Source: Pseudomonadota bacterium (GTDB taxonomy: Bacteria > Pseudomonadota > Gammaproteobacteria > Steroidobacterales > Steroidobacteraceae). Taken from it: DNA of 64,000 nt. The DNA lies in NCBI GenBank assembly GCA_023391815.1, contig JAEWAF010000079.1, positions 1 to 64,000 on the forward strand. Reading direction: 5' to 3'. Numbering within the stretch: the stretch's first letter is position 1; each line of letters opens with the position of its first letter. Positions 34,279 through 43,293 of this stretch are shown piece by piece. The notes beneath the pieces were generated by a model. The model worked only from the letters and a program-made list of their open reading frames with translations, ran no database searches and was not told the DNA's origin. The translations under genes were made by a program, and so were the position numbers.

Positions 34279-36591
34279 ATGAATCGATCGGTGATAGTGG
34301 CGTTGCTGCTGAGCTTGAGCGGCGGGGTGACGGCTGAGCCTTTGGGCTTGCTCGATCGTAACGGCAGTCTGGTCGCGATCGAGCCGTACGCGCCTAACAT
34401 CGTGCGTGTCACGTTGAGTTTGGAGAAGGAGCGGGCGGTGGCTCCTCCCGGCTACGGCTTCATCGCCACTCCGAACGCCAGCGGTTGGAAGCACGACGTG
34501 ACTGCGTCCGGGGATGTTTTCTCTTCATCGGCGTTGGCCGTCGAGGTGAAGGCGCAACCCAATCCGGGGCCGCCGAATCAGATGCAGCGTTACTTCGCGC
34601 CTTCGCTGCCGCCGGTTTCGCTGACGGTACGCAAGCCCGGCGGTGAGACCATCGTCCAGATGAGCGGCTGGGAACTGGCACCTCACACGGTGAATGGCGA
34701 GAAAACATTCCGCGTCGGCGCCAGCTTTGTCGCGCCTTCCGATGAGCACTACTACGGTCTGGGCCAGAATCAGGAAGGCATTCTCGATCATCGCGGCCGC
34801 ACGATCGACTGCAGGCACAACTACGACGCGCCCGCCGGCGAAACGGTTTGTGTGCCGTTCCTGGTGACGAACAAGGGATACGGCATTCTTTGGGACAATC
34901 CTTCCAGCACGACCGTCTCACCGGGACTGCAAGGCCGTACGTCGTGGCAATCGAAGGTCGGTGAGCGCGTTTCGTATTTCGTGATCGCGGGCGACACGGC
35001 TGACGATCTTTACGCGGGCTATCGCAAGCTCACCGGCGTCACACCGCTACCGCCCAAGGCTGCGTTCGGCTACATCCAAAGCAAGGCGCGGTACGAGAAT
35101 CAGAAACAGGTGCTCGACGTGGCGGCAGGCTATCGTCAGCGCGGCTATCCGCTCGACATCATGGTCGTCGACTGGTTCTACTGGACGCGCATGGGGCAGT
35201 TGGACATCAACCCGGTCGATTTCCCATCGCCGGCGGCGATGAATAAGACGCTCAACGAGCAGGGCGTGCGCTCGATGATCAGCGTCTGGCCGCGCTTCGA
35301 ACTGGAGTCGCGCTACTTCGATCTGCTCGCGTCCAAAGGCTGGTTGCTGAAACACGCCGACGGTCGGCCGGTCGACGGCCTGCCGATTCGCAGCGATCGC
35401 GCCGGCGCTTTGCTCGACAGCACCAACCCCGAAGCGCGCGAATGGTTCTGGAGCAAGATCCGGGACAACATCGCGTCGCAAGGCTTCGATTGGTTCTGGC
35501 TGGACGAGACCGAGCCGGACCTGGTGCCCGACGGCTACTTCTACAGCATCGGCACCGGCGATCGTTATCGGAATCTGTATCCGCTGGTCCACACGCAGGG
35601 CGTCGCGGAGGGTTCGCGACGGGACCGCCCCAACAAGCGCAACTTGATTCTGGCTCGTGCGGCTTACATCGGGTCGCAACGCTATGGCAATTTGTTCTGG
35701 TCCTCGGACATTCATCCGACTTGGGAAGCGTTGAAGCAGCAGGTCACGACCGGTCTGAACTTCACGGCCTCGGGCCTCGCCTATTGGGGCAACGACATCG
35801 GCGGCTGGCAGTGGTACACACCGCATGAGAAAGCGGAGCGCAAGCCCCTCGTCGACCCGTCCGACGCGCGCGATGTCGTCGGCAACTACGACGACTATCC
35901 AGAGTTGGTGGTCCGTTGGTATCAGTACGGAACATTCTTGCCGACCATGCGCGCGCACGGGCTGCGGAAGCAAACTGAGGTGTGGTCGTACGGCAAGGAA
36001 GCCGAAGCGATCATCAGCCGATATCTGAAGCTGCGTTACACCCTGATGCCGTATCTGTATTCGCTGGGAAAGCGGACCTATGACACCGGCGCGCCTTTCA
36101 TGCGTGCCCTGTTCATGGACTTCCCCGACGATCCCAAGGTTCACAGCATCGGCGATCAATATATGTTCGGCCCGGCGTTTCTGGTCGCGCCGGTGACGGA
36201 GCAGGGCGCAGAAAGCCGCGAGGTTTATCTGCCGGCCGGCAGCGACTGGTACAACTATTGGACCAACGAGAAGCTGAGCGGCGGCCAGACGATCACTGTC
36301 GCGGCGCCGATCGATGTGATTCCGCTGTTCGTGCGCGCCGGTTCCATCGTGCCGATGGGCGTCGACATCGCCAGCACGGCGACGCCTCAGTCGCTCAAGG
36401 AGATTCGCGTCTATCCTGGCAGGAACGCCGAGTTCACGCTCTATGACGACGACGGTGTGTCCTACGACTATGAAAAGGGCGTCGGACGCTCCACTCACCT
36501 GAAGTGGGAAGACCGGCGCGGGGAGCTCTCAGCGCAAGGCGACAAAGGCGTCAGCCGAGCCGATCGAGAGCTGATCAAGATCGTTCGATAG
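34279..36591 (+). CDS. GH31-family glycosidase (alpha-xylosidase or alpha-glucosidase)
   Basis: 770 residues with signal peptide MNRSVIVALLLSLSGGVTA, so periplasmic. The N-terminal beta-sandwich spans about residues 25-230, then the GH31 barrel: VVDWFYWTRMGQLDIN, WFWLDETEPDLVPDG with nucleophile D409, and NLFWSSDIHPTWEALK with acid/base D477, where most GH31 enzymes have W-S-G-D and here the residue before Asp is Ser. The two beta-sandwich C-terminal domains end with FTLYDDDGVSYDY. GH31 alpha-xylosidases trim xyloglucan oligosaccharides and are standard in xyloglucan loci with GH5 and GH43. Alpha-glucosidase or transglycosylase activity cannot be excluded. Last gene before a strong terminator. 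Confidence 0.92.
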   Translation: MNRSVIVALLLSLSGGVTAEPLGLLDRNGSLVAIEPYAPNIVRVTLSLEKERAVAPPGYGFIATPNASGWKHDVTASGDVFSSSALAVEVKAQPNPGPPNQMQRYFAPSLPPVSLTVRKPGGETIVQMSGWELAPHTVNGEKTFRVGASFVAPSDEHYYGLGQNQEGILDHRGRTIDCRHNYDAPAGETVCVPFLVTNKGYGILWDNPSSTTVSPGLQGRTSWQSKVGERVSYFVIAGDTADDLYAGYRKLTGVTPLPPKAAFGYIQSKARYENQKQVLDVAAGYRQRGYPLDIMVVDWFYWTRMGQLDINPVDFPSPAAMNKTLNEQGVRSMISVWPRFELESRYFDLLASKGWLLKHADGRPVDGLPIRSDRAGALLDSTNPEAREWFWSKIRDNIASQGFDWFWLDETEPDLVPDGYFYSIGTGDRYRNLYPLVHTQGVAEGSRRDRPNKRNLILARAAYIGSQRYGNLFWSSDIHPTWEALKQQVTTGLNFTASGLAYWGNDIGGWQWYTPHEKAERKPLVDPSDARDVVGNYDDYPELVVRWYQYGTFLPTMRAHGLRKQTEVWSYGKEAEAIISRYLKLRYTLMPYLYSLGKRTYDTGAPFMRALFMDFPDDPKVHSIGDQYMFGPAFLVAPVTEQGAESREVYLPAGSDWYNYWTNEKLSGGQTITVAAPIDVIPLFVRAGSIVPMGVDIASTATPQSLKEIRVYPGRNAEFTLYDDDGVSYDYEKGVGRSTHLKWEDRRGELSAQGDKGVSRADRELIKIVR

Positions 36592-36613
36592 CGTACCGGC
36601 AGCGGCAATCATC

Positions 36614-36647
36614 GGGGGCGGGGACGGCGGGTCCTCGCCCCCTTTTT
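36614..36647 (+). terminator. Intrinsic terminator after GH31
   Basis: A 12-bp G/C-rich stem (arms GGGGGCGGGGAC at 36614-36625 and GTCCTCGCCCCC at 36631-36642, one G-U pair) with loop GGCGG is followed directly by TTTTT. It lies 22 bases after the GH31 stop and closes the receptor-halogenase-GH31 operon. Confidence 0.9.
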
Positions 36648-36718
36648 GTGCTTGCGTGGATCTCGGGTCGGCCGATGTGGGTTTGGTGAATGTACCGGGT
36701 GATCGACGGAGGTTCGAG

Positions 36719-37378
36719 ATGAAGCGATTCTGGCGCGACAACGGGCTGTCCCTGGTGCTGTTCGCGCTTTTTATGCTGTTCTGGGCCGGCCAGGCGGTGA
36801 CCGGTTGGCTCGATGAGAGCGAAGAACAACGGGATCATGGCCAGCCCGCGCCCACTTTCGTTCAATACCTGGGCAGCGGCAGTTTCGTCGAAGCGACTGC
36901 GGAAAATTGGGAAAGCGAGTTTCTGCAGATGTTTGCTTACGTACTATTTACAGTGTTTCTTTATCAGCGCGGCTCCGCCGAATCGAAGTCGCCGGACGAG
37001 CCCGAAGAGGTGGATCGCGATCCGCGGCTGACTCGTAACAGCGATGCACCCGGCCCGGTGAAGGCGGGCGGATGGAAGCTGCGAGTGTACGAGTACTCGC
37101 TCAGTCTGGCGTTCCTCGCGCTGTTCCTCGTCTCATTCGTCTCTCATGCGCTGGGCGGGCTCGCTGCGTTCAACGAAGAACAGCGGTTGCACGCACAATC
37201 GGAAGCCACGCTCTGGGAGTTCCTCACGCATGCGCGGTTCTGGTTCCAGTCGTTTCAGAACTGGCAGAGCGAGTTTCTGGCGATCTGGTCCATGGTGGTC
37301 CTCACCATCTTCCTGCGACAGCGAGGCTCGCCCGAATCCAAGCCGGTCGACAGTCCGCACCGTCAAACGGGTGAATGA
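36719..37378 (+). CDS. Small membrane protein with internal duplication (DUF6766-like)
   Basis: About 219 residues. It has four membrane segments in two similar halves: WRDNGLSLVLFALFMLFWAGQAVTGW then FLQMFAYVLFTVFLYQRGSAESK, and YEYSLSLAFLALFLVSFVSHALGG then FLAIWSMVVLTIFLRQRGSPESK. The two halves share LxEEQR and ENWESEF/QNWQSEF before the second helix. This looks like an old gene duplication and resembles the DUF6766 family. The start at 36719 removes a charged leader present in the longer frame. No function known. It begins a group of plus-strand genes after the GH31 terminator. Confidence 0.75.
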   Translation: MKRFWRDNGLSLVLFALFMLFWAGQAVTGWLDESEEQRDHGQPAPTFVQYLGSGSFVEATAENWESEFLQMFAYVLFTVFLYQRGSAESKSPDEPEEVDRDPRLTRNSDAPGPVKAGGWKLRVYEYSLSLAFLALFLVSFVSHALGGLAAFNEEQRLHAQSEATLWEFLTHARFWFQSFQNWQSEFLAIWSMVVLTIFLRQRGSPESKPVDSPHRQTGE

Positions 37379-37551
37379 GCGATCGCGGCTTCGGCCTTGG
37401 TGTACGTGCTCGCGGACACTGCCGTCGACTTTATCCGCAGAGCTGGCACATTCCCCGTTCGGCGTGGATATTCCGGAGGACGCACGCCCCATCGTGCGGC
37501 ATTCTGAGCATCGAGAAGTCGCTGGATCTTCCAACCATCGAGTCGCGGAGA

Positions 37552-38511
37552 ATGTCGCGCAATGAAGGCTCATCGAAGCGCACCGTCTATGCCGCTCTGA
37601 TCGGCAACATCCTGGTGGCTGTCACCAAAGCCGCGGCCGCCGTGTGGACGGGCAGCTCGGCGATGATGAGCGAGGCGGTGCATTCGTGCGTCGATACCGG
37701 CAACGAAGTGCTGCTTCTGTACGGCATGCGTCAGTCGCGGCGCCGCCCGGATCGCGGGCATCCGCTCGGCTATGGACGCGAGCTTTATTTCTGGAGCTTC
37801 ATCGTTGCCTTGCTGGTGTTCGCGCTGGGGGCCGGCGTCAATATCTATCAAGGCATCCGCCATGTCCTCGCGCCCGAGTCCATCGAGGATCCGATGGTGA
37901 ACTACATCGTCCTGGCGCTCGCGTTCCTGTTCGAAGGCGCGTCCTGGTGGGTCTCGTTCCGGCAATTCGACGCCTCGCGCGGCGAGCTCGGCCTGTATCA
38001 GGCGTTCCGGCGTAGCAAGGACCCACCGTTGTTCGTTGTTTTCTTCGAGGACAGCGCCGCGTTGGCGGGCATCGCAATTGCCGCCTTGGGCACTTTCGCC
38101 GCGACCTCGCTGGATCTGCCGCGTTTCGACGGAATTGCATCCATTCTGATCGGGCTGATCCTGGCCTGCGTGGCCGTCTTGCTGGCGCGTGAGAGCAAGA
38201 GTTTGTTGATCGGAGAGCGAGCCGATTCTCACCTGGCCGATGCGATTCTGCAGTTGGCGGCCGCGCAGCCGGGCGTGCAGCAAGCCTTCGGAGTGTTGAG
38301 CATGCAGCTGGCGCCGGATCAGATCGCGGTTGCCCTCAGCTTGAAATTCAACGATGAGTTGCGCGCGCCTGAGGTCGAGCAGAGGATCTACGAACTGGAG
38401 GCCAGGGTGCGCGCCGCGCGTCCGGAAATCGTCGCGGTGTTCGTCAAGCCGCAATCCGAGCAGGCGTTTCGCGAGCTGGTTCGCAAGCGATTCGGCGAGG
38501 GTCAGCCCTGA
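37552..38511 (+). CDS. Cation diffusion facilitator family transporter
   Basis: About 319 residues. The start at 37552 (MSRNEGSSKRTVYAALIGN) is chosen because the longer frame lacks family features. Six membrane helices with the metal-site pattern SSAMMSEAVHSCVDTGNEVLLLYG (H-x3-D on helix 2), a histidine-rich-type loop RPDRGHPLGYGRELYFWSFIVALLVF and a second HxxxD-like position replaced by EDSAALAGIAIAALG (E-D). The C-terminal cytoplasmic domain ends with PEIVAVFVKPQ. CDF proteins export Zn2+, Fe2+ or Mn2+ by proton exchange; the metal is not assigned. The convergent YciI-like gene ends 4 bases on. Confidence 0.9.
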   Translation: MSRNEGSSKRTVYAALIGNILVAVTKAAAAVWTGSSAMMSEAVHSCVDTGNEVLLLYGMRQSRRRPDRGHPLGYGRELYFWSFIVALLVFALGAGVNIYQGIRHVLAPESIEDPMVNYIVLALAFLFEGASWWVSFRQFDASRGELGLYQAFRRSKDPPLFVVFFEDSAALAGIAIAALGTFAATSLDLPRFDGIASILIGLILACVAVLLARESKSLLIGERADSHLADAILQLAAAQPGVQQAFGVLSMQLAPDQIAVALSLKFNDELRAPEVEQRIYELEARVRAARPEIVAVFVKPQSEQAFRELVRKRFGEGQP

Positions 38512-38515
38512 CGGT

Positions 38516-38824
38516 TCACTTAGGAGGTGAAACCGGATGGACGGCCATTTCCCCCACGACGGTCGTCCACTCGCGCACGTACCAATGATTGACCAGTCCG
38601 TTCTGGACATAGGGATCCGACTTCGCGAATGCCTCGGCGACTTCTCGTGATTCCCCACGAAACAAAATGACCGCGCCGTCCGTCGGATCGGCCAGCGCGC
38701 CGCCGAGGATCATCTCGTTGCGGGCGATGGAGTCCCAGGCCTTGCGCAGGTGGGCCTCTCTGAACTGCGCACGTTTTTCCACATAGTCGGCGCCCACTTC
38801 ATAGAAGAGCAGAAAGTGCTTCAT
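38516..38824 (-). CDS. YciI-like domain protein
   Basis: 102 residues, a single YCII domain: MKHFLLFYEVGADYVEKRAQFREAHL, cut, then MILGGALADPTDGAVILFRGESREVAEAFAKSDPYV and YVREWTTVV. The conserved His (AHL), the GGALAD and DPYV motifs are the family marks; related domains form dimers and sometimes act on small molecules. The start at 38824 follows a perfect ribosome site AGGAGG. It stands alone between convergent CDF and divergent methyltransferase genes. Role unknown. Confidence 0.9.
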   Translation of the reverse strand: MKHFLLFYEVGADYVEKRAQFREAHLRKAWDSIARNEMILGGALADPTDGAVILFRGESREVAEAFAKSDPYVQNGLVNHWYVREWTTVVGEMAVHPVSPPK

Positions 38825-38949
38825 TCCCGGCCTCCTGAACGAATCCACCCGTTTGTACCGCCGCTAGTTTGCACCGAATGCGGTCGGCGGCGCACGGCTT
38901 CGGAACAGTGTAGCGGAGGAGCCAGGCCGCCGTCGGATATGATGCGAGC

Positions 38950-39738
38950 ATGGCCGATCTAGCAAAGCTCGTCTTCGCCGAATGCGCGGCGTACTACAAA
39001 TTTCGCGCCCCGTATGCTCCGGCAGCCTTTTCGAGCATTCAAGCGAGCTTTGGACTGAACCACCGCAGCCGGGTGCTGGACCTCGGGTGCGGACCGGGTA
39101 CGGTGACCGTTCCGCTCGCACAGAGGGTCGGTTCGGTGGTCGCGGTCGATCCATGTGTGGAAATGATAGAGGAAGGGCGTAAGCATGCCGAGTCCGCCGG
39201 CTGCAGTAACATCCAGTGGTGCTGTCTGAAGGCAGAGGACGTGAGGCAGGATCTCGGCCGCTTCGACGTGGTGACGATGGGGCAGTCCTTTCATTGGATG
39301 CAAAGAGATCGGGTGCTTCAGCGGGTTGCTCAACTGCTCGAACCCGGCGGCGGTTTGGTTCTGATCAATCCTGGCCGTCGGCGGCCACAGGAGAGTTGGG
39401 AACCGCCGGTGTTTGACGTGGTAGCTCGTTACGTTGCTGCTAACGAGCGACATTCGTGTAGAAGTCCCGAACTCCCGCACGAGCCTTCGTTGCTACGGTC
39501 GGCCCATTTTTCCCTGTTCACCGTGACGGAGTATGCGATCGAGTTCGAGCGTGACATCGCTTCCATTTGCGGTTACGTGTATTCGTTGTCGACGTCCCCG
39601 AAGTCGGCGTTCGGCGCTCGTGCCGCGGAGTTCGAGCGCGAGCTGGCTGAGACTCTGCGAAAGATCACCCCATCCGGTGTGTTCAAGGAACGGGTCGAAA
39701 CGGAACTGATCGTGGCGAAGAAGGGCGCGCCCGGATAG
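38950..39738 (+). CDS. Class I SAM-dependent methyltransferase
   Basis: 262 residues. Motif I VLDLGCGPGTVTVPLA, then VVAVDPCVEMIEEGRKHA, CLKAEDV, VTMGQSFHWMQRDRVLQRVAQLLEPGGGLVLI. The F-H-W-M segment after the acidic motif is common in Methyltransf_11-type small-molecule methyltransferases. The rest is helical (SPELPHEPSLLRSAHF) and ends with a short strand. The start at 38950 gives the usual N-terminal YYKFRAPYAP. Substrate unknown. The stop is next to a decayed TonB-receptor fragment. Confidence 0.88.
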   Translation: MADLAKLVFAECAAYYKFRAPYAPAAFSSIQASFGLNHRSRVLDLGCGPGTVTVPLAQRVGSVVAVDPCVEMIEEGRKHAESAGCSNIQWCCLKAEDVRQDLGRFDVVTMGQSFHWMQRDRVLQRVAQLLEPGGGLVLINPGRRRPQESWEPPVFDVVARYVAANERHSCRSPELPHEPSLLRSAHFSLFTVTEYAIEFERDIASICGYVYSLSTSPKSAFGARAAEFERELAETLRKITPSGVFKERVETELIVAKKGAPG

Positions 39739-39739
39739 T

Positions 39740-40149
39740 CGACTCGTTATCGAGCGAGACGAGCGCCCCGATGCGCTGTCGCACTTGCGTCCCGCTTATA
39801 ACGTCTTCACGCATCGGTGTCACGCGGTGCAAAGGCCGGCATGACACCCATCGATCCAGCGAACATCGCGCGGCAGAACGCGCCAGTAAAACAGGAATTG
39901 TTGACGGCCTATGAGCTCGGTCTGAAATCGACGGCCGCAGGGCGCACACTGCAAACCAATCTGGCGGCGTTCTACTACGATTACAAGCACAAGCAGATTG
40001 GCACGTACTTCGCCGATCCGTACGTCAGCATCGGCTTACGAAGCGCGGAGGATCGCTGGTAGGTCGCGCTCTGGTCCCGCAATGTGCTGGACAAATACTA
40101 CTGGCCCGCCGTGGCGAGTAACGCCAACGTGGTCGTGCGCTTTCCCAGT
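39740..40149 (+). pseudogene. TonB-dependent receptor relic
   Basis: A C-terminal piece of a receptor gene, broken in at least three ways. RPAYNVFT is in one frame at about 39785-39808 and HASVSRGAKAGMTPIDPANIA continues in another, so a one-base shift lies near 39808. The barrel part QELLTAYELGLKSTAAGRTL, cut, LAAFYYDYKHKQIGTYFADP then jumps to GLRSAEDRW, so a middle segment is lost. A TAG stop at 40060 replaces what was probably CAG, because the frame goes on after it as VALWSRNVLDKYYWPAV, a normal receptor ending. There is no signal peptide or plug domain. The relic ends just before the MpaB-like gene. Confidence 0.82.
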
Positions 40150-40248
40150 CGCCGCGAACGTATGGAGCGACGGGAATGTAGTTCTGATCACAACCGCATC
40201 GTTCCGACGATCGCGACCGAGCGTTCACCGTTGTATGAAGGAAGCCCA

Positions 40249-41166
40249 ATGAGCAACGAGCCCCGGGAGCCGCGCCGACGAGCGCTTCCGCAAGTGGATT
40301 TTCTGCGGCCGAGCGGTGCGCCCGCGTTGTATGCACCGGATTCGCTCGCGTGGCAGGTCTTCAAGAACCCGGTGTCGCTGTTCGTCGGCGGCATCACCGC
40401 TGTGCTCCTGGAGCTGGCCGAGGAACGGGTGCGCACCGGTGTTTGGGAACATTCGATCTTTCGAACCGATCCGCTCACCCGGATGCAGCGGACCGGACTG
40501 ATGACTCACGTGAGTGTGTATGCCCCGGTCGCCGTGGCGGAGAAGCTGATCCGAGGTGTAGTCGCCATGCATGCGAGGGTGCAAGGAACGACGCCGAAGG
40601 GAACGCCGTATCGGGCCAACGATCCCGAACTGTTGAACTGGGTTCAGTGCACGGTAAGCTTCGGCTTCATGGAAGCTTATGCCGCCTTCTGTCGGCCGCT
40701 GTCGGATGCGCAACGGGATTACTTCTATCGAGAGTCGATGGTGTCGGCCCGGCTGTTTCTGGCGCACGGGGCGCCGCAATCGATAGCGGAGAAGCGTGAA
40801 CAATTCGAGCGGATGCGACCGCATCTCGAGGCGCATCCGATCGTTTTGCAGTTCCTCGATATCGTGCAGCGGACATCCGCGCTGCCGCGGTTCCTTCGTC
40901 CACTGCAATCGACTATGGCTCGCGCTGGGATTTCTCTCTTGCCCGACTGGCTGACGGAACGACTGGACTTGCAGGGTGAGCAATGGCGCCTGAAGTCCTG
41001 GGAGCAGCGGATGCTGAAGAATCTGGGAGCGATGTTCGAACGGTTACCCATCCCCAACACCGCGCCCACGCTAGCCAGTCGGCGAATGGGTTTACCGGCG
41101 AGCTATCTCTACACAGAATTCACGGCCAGGGTGCGCGAGAACTCGATGGCGAGCGCGCACCGGTGA
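40249..41166 (+). CDS. DUF2236/MpaB-like oxygenase family protein
   Basis: About 305 residues, all-helical, no signal. DUF2236 marks: WEHSIFRTDPLTRMQRTGLMTH (with the heme-region H and R residues), YRANDPELLNWVQCTVSFGF, and a C-terminal arginine-rich helix. Characterised relatives include latex-clearing protein Lcp and the mycophenolic acid oxygenase MpaB, which use b-type heme or metal to cleave hydrocarbon chains; most bacterial members are uncharacterised. The start at 40249 (MSNEPREPRRR) is chosen because the upstream part of the frame is the receptor relic. It stands alone. Confidence 0.82.
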   Translation: MSNEPREPRRRALPQVDFLRPSGAPALYAPDSLAWQVFKNPVSLFVGGITAVLLELAEERVRTGVWEHSIFRTDPLTRMQRTGLMTHVSVYAPVAVAEKLIRGVVAMHARVQGTTPKGTPYRANDPELLNWVQCTVSFGFMEAYAAFCRPLSDAQRDYFYRESMVSARLFLAHGAPQSIAEKREQFERMRPHLEAHPIVLQFLDIVQRTSALPRFLRPLQSTMARAGISLLPDWLTERLDLQGEQWRLKSWEQRMLKNLGAMFERLPIPNTAPTLASRRMGLPASYLYTEFTARVRENSMASAHR

Positions 41167-41254
41167 CTCAAAGCGCGCGACTTCGTGGAGTGAGCTCAAT
41201 TGCGCCAGCAATCGTCTAGCGAACGCACTCAAAGCGACCGACGGATCGTGGGCA

Positions 41255-42193
41255 TCATCCGCCAGCCGTTCGAATCGCGGGACGATCGAAACACGTCGAG
41301 CTTTGGCAAGCGAGATCACCGGTGCGGCCGGCGATCTGTCCGAATTGGATGGTGTGGGCCGGCACATCCCGCGGCAGGCGCTGATACACCTCACGCATGG
41401 AACACAGCTGCACTCCTTGATCGAGCCACAGCCGGAGCAGCCGCTCGAATGCCGGCCGCAATCTCATCCCTTCAAGCTCGGCATGCAACGTGAACACCTG
41501 GCTATCCGACTGCGGCATCCGACTATGTTCCAGGACCACGTCCGCAACGTTCTGCTCGGTGCAGCCCGCGACACCGATGACTTCGTCGAAGGTCGGCAGC
41601 GTCGTCGGCAATTGCGGGCACAGTGACGCCTCCCCATGGAAGACCGGCCGGAAAGGTGCATTGCCGCGAGTGTCGCTCGCGTAATCGAAGCCGAGCTCGG
41701 CTTCGATCCTCGGCACGAACTCGTTGATCTGCCAGCCGGCCGCACCGTGCACTTTAGGCTGCTCTCCGAAAACGCTCTGAAACTCATCCACGGCGAGTTG
41801 CATCTGTTGTCGGGTCCAATCGTAGCTCCGGGCAGCGACATGATCCTGCCACAAGACATGATCGTGGCAGTGGACACCGACTTCGAAGCCAGCGTCCCGG
41901 ACCGCGCGCATCACATCGCCAGCACGTTCGGCAATGTTGGGGGCGGGCAGCAAGGTCCCGTAACAAAGCGTTTTCAGCCCGTAATTGGCAGCGACGGAAG
42001 TGCGCAGCACCTTGCCGAGAAATCCAGGACGGAAGATGCGCCGAAGTGCGCGGCCGGTGTTATCGGGACCGAGGCTGAACAGAAACGTCGCGTTGACCTG
42101 GTGGCGCTTCAGAAGATCGACGAGCGGCGGCACACCCTCGAGCGTGCCGCGCAGGGTATCGACGTCGACCTTCAGTGCGATCCGCGCGGTCAC
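41255..42193 (-). CDS. arnD: 4-deoxy-4-formamido-L-arabinose-phosphoundecaprenol deformylase
   Basis: About 312 residues, a NodB-type polysaccharide deacetylase fold. The GTG start at 42193 overlaps the upstream stop as GTGA and gives TARIALKVDVDT, in which the metal/catalytic Asp of the NodB domain sits; then ATFLFSLGPDNTGRA (ArnD-specific), VGVHCHDHVLWQD (metal histidines), EAELGFDYASDTRG and a final FTLHAELEG with the last conserved His. ArnD removes the formyl group from undecaprenyl-phosphate-Ara4FN, giving the amino sugar for ArnT. Last gene of the arn operon; no further arn gene follows. Confidence 0.93.
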   Translation of the reverse strand: MTARIALKVDVDTLRGTLEGVPPLVDLLKRHQVNATFLFSLGPDNTGRALRRIFRPGFLGKVLRTSVAANYGLKTLCYGTLLPAPNIAERAGDVMRAVRDAGFEVGVHCHDHVLWQDHVAARSYDWTRQQMQLAVDEFQSVFGEQPKVHGAAGWQINEFVPRIEAELGFDYASDTRGNAPFRPVFHGEASLCPQLPTTLPTFDEVIGVAGCTEQNVADVVLEHSRMPQSDSQVFTLHAELEGMRLRPAFERLLRLWLDQGVQLCSMREVYQRLPRDVPAHTIQFGQIAGRTGDLACQSSTCFDRPAIRTAGG

Positions 42194-43293
42194 TGATGCA
42201 TGGCCTGCGCAGATCTTGGCGACGCCTCGTCGATCACCGGAAAATTGCCGGTGGTCGTCAGCTCGCGCGCCTCGGGGAGGTCTTCGGTGTATGCATCGAA
42301 GATGGCTTCCAGCGCGGTACGCATGTCGACCTTGGGTTGCCAATTCAGATCGCTGCAGGTGTTTTCGATGCCGGGCACGCGCGTTTGAATATCTTGATAG
42401 CCCTCGCCGTAGTAACGCGCGGAGGAGACCTCGGTGATCCGTACGCGTCGCGCCGATTCGCGATATGCCGGTCGCGAACGCGCGATCTCCAGCATCATCT
42501 CGGCGAGCTGCCGGATCGAATAATTGTTGGCGGGGTTGCCGATGTTATAGATCTTGCCGCTGGCGATGCCGCCGGGGTTGTCGATGATGCGCAATAGACA
42601 GTCCATCGCGTCGTCGACGTAAGTGAAGGAGCGCATCTGTTCGCCGCCATCCACCAGCTGAATGTTCTCGCCGCGCACGATGTGCCCCAGAAATTGAGTG
42701 AGCACTCGTGAGCTGCCTTCCTTCGGCGTGTGGATGCTATCGAGCCCCGAGCCGATCCAGTTGAACGGGCGGATCAGCGTGAAGTCGAGCTTGCCTTCCA
42801 GCCCGTAGCTCCAGATGATCCGGTCCAGCAATTGCTTGGCGCACGAATAGATCCAGCGGGATTTGGTGACCGGACCGAGCACCAGATTCGATGCGTATGG
42901 ATCGAAGCTCGCGTCGGGGCTCATCCCGTACACTTCCGAGGTGGACGGGAAGATGATCCGCGTGTCGTACTTCACGCAGTACCGGATGATCGGCAGATTG
43001 GCTTCGAAGTCGAGCTCGAACACGCGCAGCGGCTCGCGCACGTAAGTGGCCGGCGTGGCAATCGCGACGAGCGGCAACACCACGTCGCATTTGCGCACGT
43101 TGTACTCCACCCATTCGCGATTGATGGTGATGTCGCCTTCGACGAACTCGAAGCGCGGATTGTTACGAAAACGCTCGACGCGATCCGCTTGCAGGTCCAT
43201 GCCGTAGACGTGCCAGTCGGTGTGGGCGAGCAACTGTCTCGTCAAGTGATGACCGATGAAGCCATTGACGCCCAGGATGAGTATGCGTTTCAT
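42190..43293 (-). CDS. arnA: UDP-glucuronate C-4 dehydrogenase/decarboxylase (stand-alone ArnA C-terminal domain)
   Basis: 367 residues, corresponding to the C-terminal half of enterobacterial ArnA. It oxidises and decarboxylates UDP-glucuronate to UDP-4-keto-pentose. NAD loop ILGVNGFIGHHL; catalytic PSTSEVYG carries the Ser and Glu equivalent to S433/E434 of E. coli ArnA; YSCAKQLLDRI is the Y-x3-K; the R of TRVPGIENT aligns with R619. All decarboxylase residues are present. In E. coli this domain is fused after a formyltransferase; here it is its own gene, overlapping that one by 4 bases in the same order. This is the arnA dehydrogenase; the symbol is shared with 43290-44243. Confidence 0.92.
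   Translation of the reverse strand: MKRILILGVNGFIGHHLTRQLLAHTDWHVYGMDLQADRVERFRNNPRFEFVEGDITINREWVEYNVRKCDVVLPLVAIATPATYVREPLRVFELDFEANLPIIRYCVKYDTRIIFPSTSEVYGMSPDASFDPYASNLVLGPVTKSRWIYSCAKQLLDRIIWSYGLEGKLDFTLIRPFNWIGSGLDSIHTPKEGSSRVLTQFLGHIVRGENIQLVDGGEQMRSFTYVDDAMDCLLRIIDNPGGIASGKIYNIGNPANNYSIRQLAEMMLEIARSRPAYRESARRVRITEVSSARYYGEGYQDIQTRVPGIENTCSDLNWQPKVDMRTALEAIFDAYTEDLPEARELTTTGNFPVIDEASPRSAQAMHQ

Noticed and set aside
38512..38534. Hairpin CGGTTCAC/GTGAAACCG between the CDF and YciI genes as a terminator
   Set aside because: It has a bulge, lies mostly in coding sequence and lacks a T tract; too weak to list.
40060..40062. In-frame TAG in the receptor fragment as possible recoding (pyrrolysine or suppression)
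   Set aside because: The fragment also has a frameshift and an internal deletion and lacks signal and plug domains, so it is decay rather than recoding.
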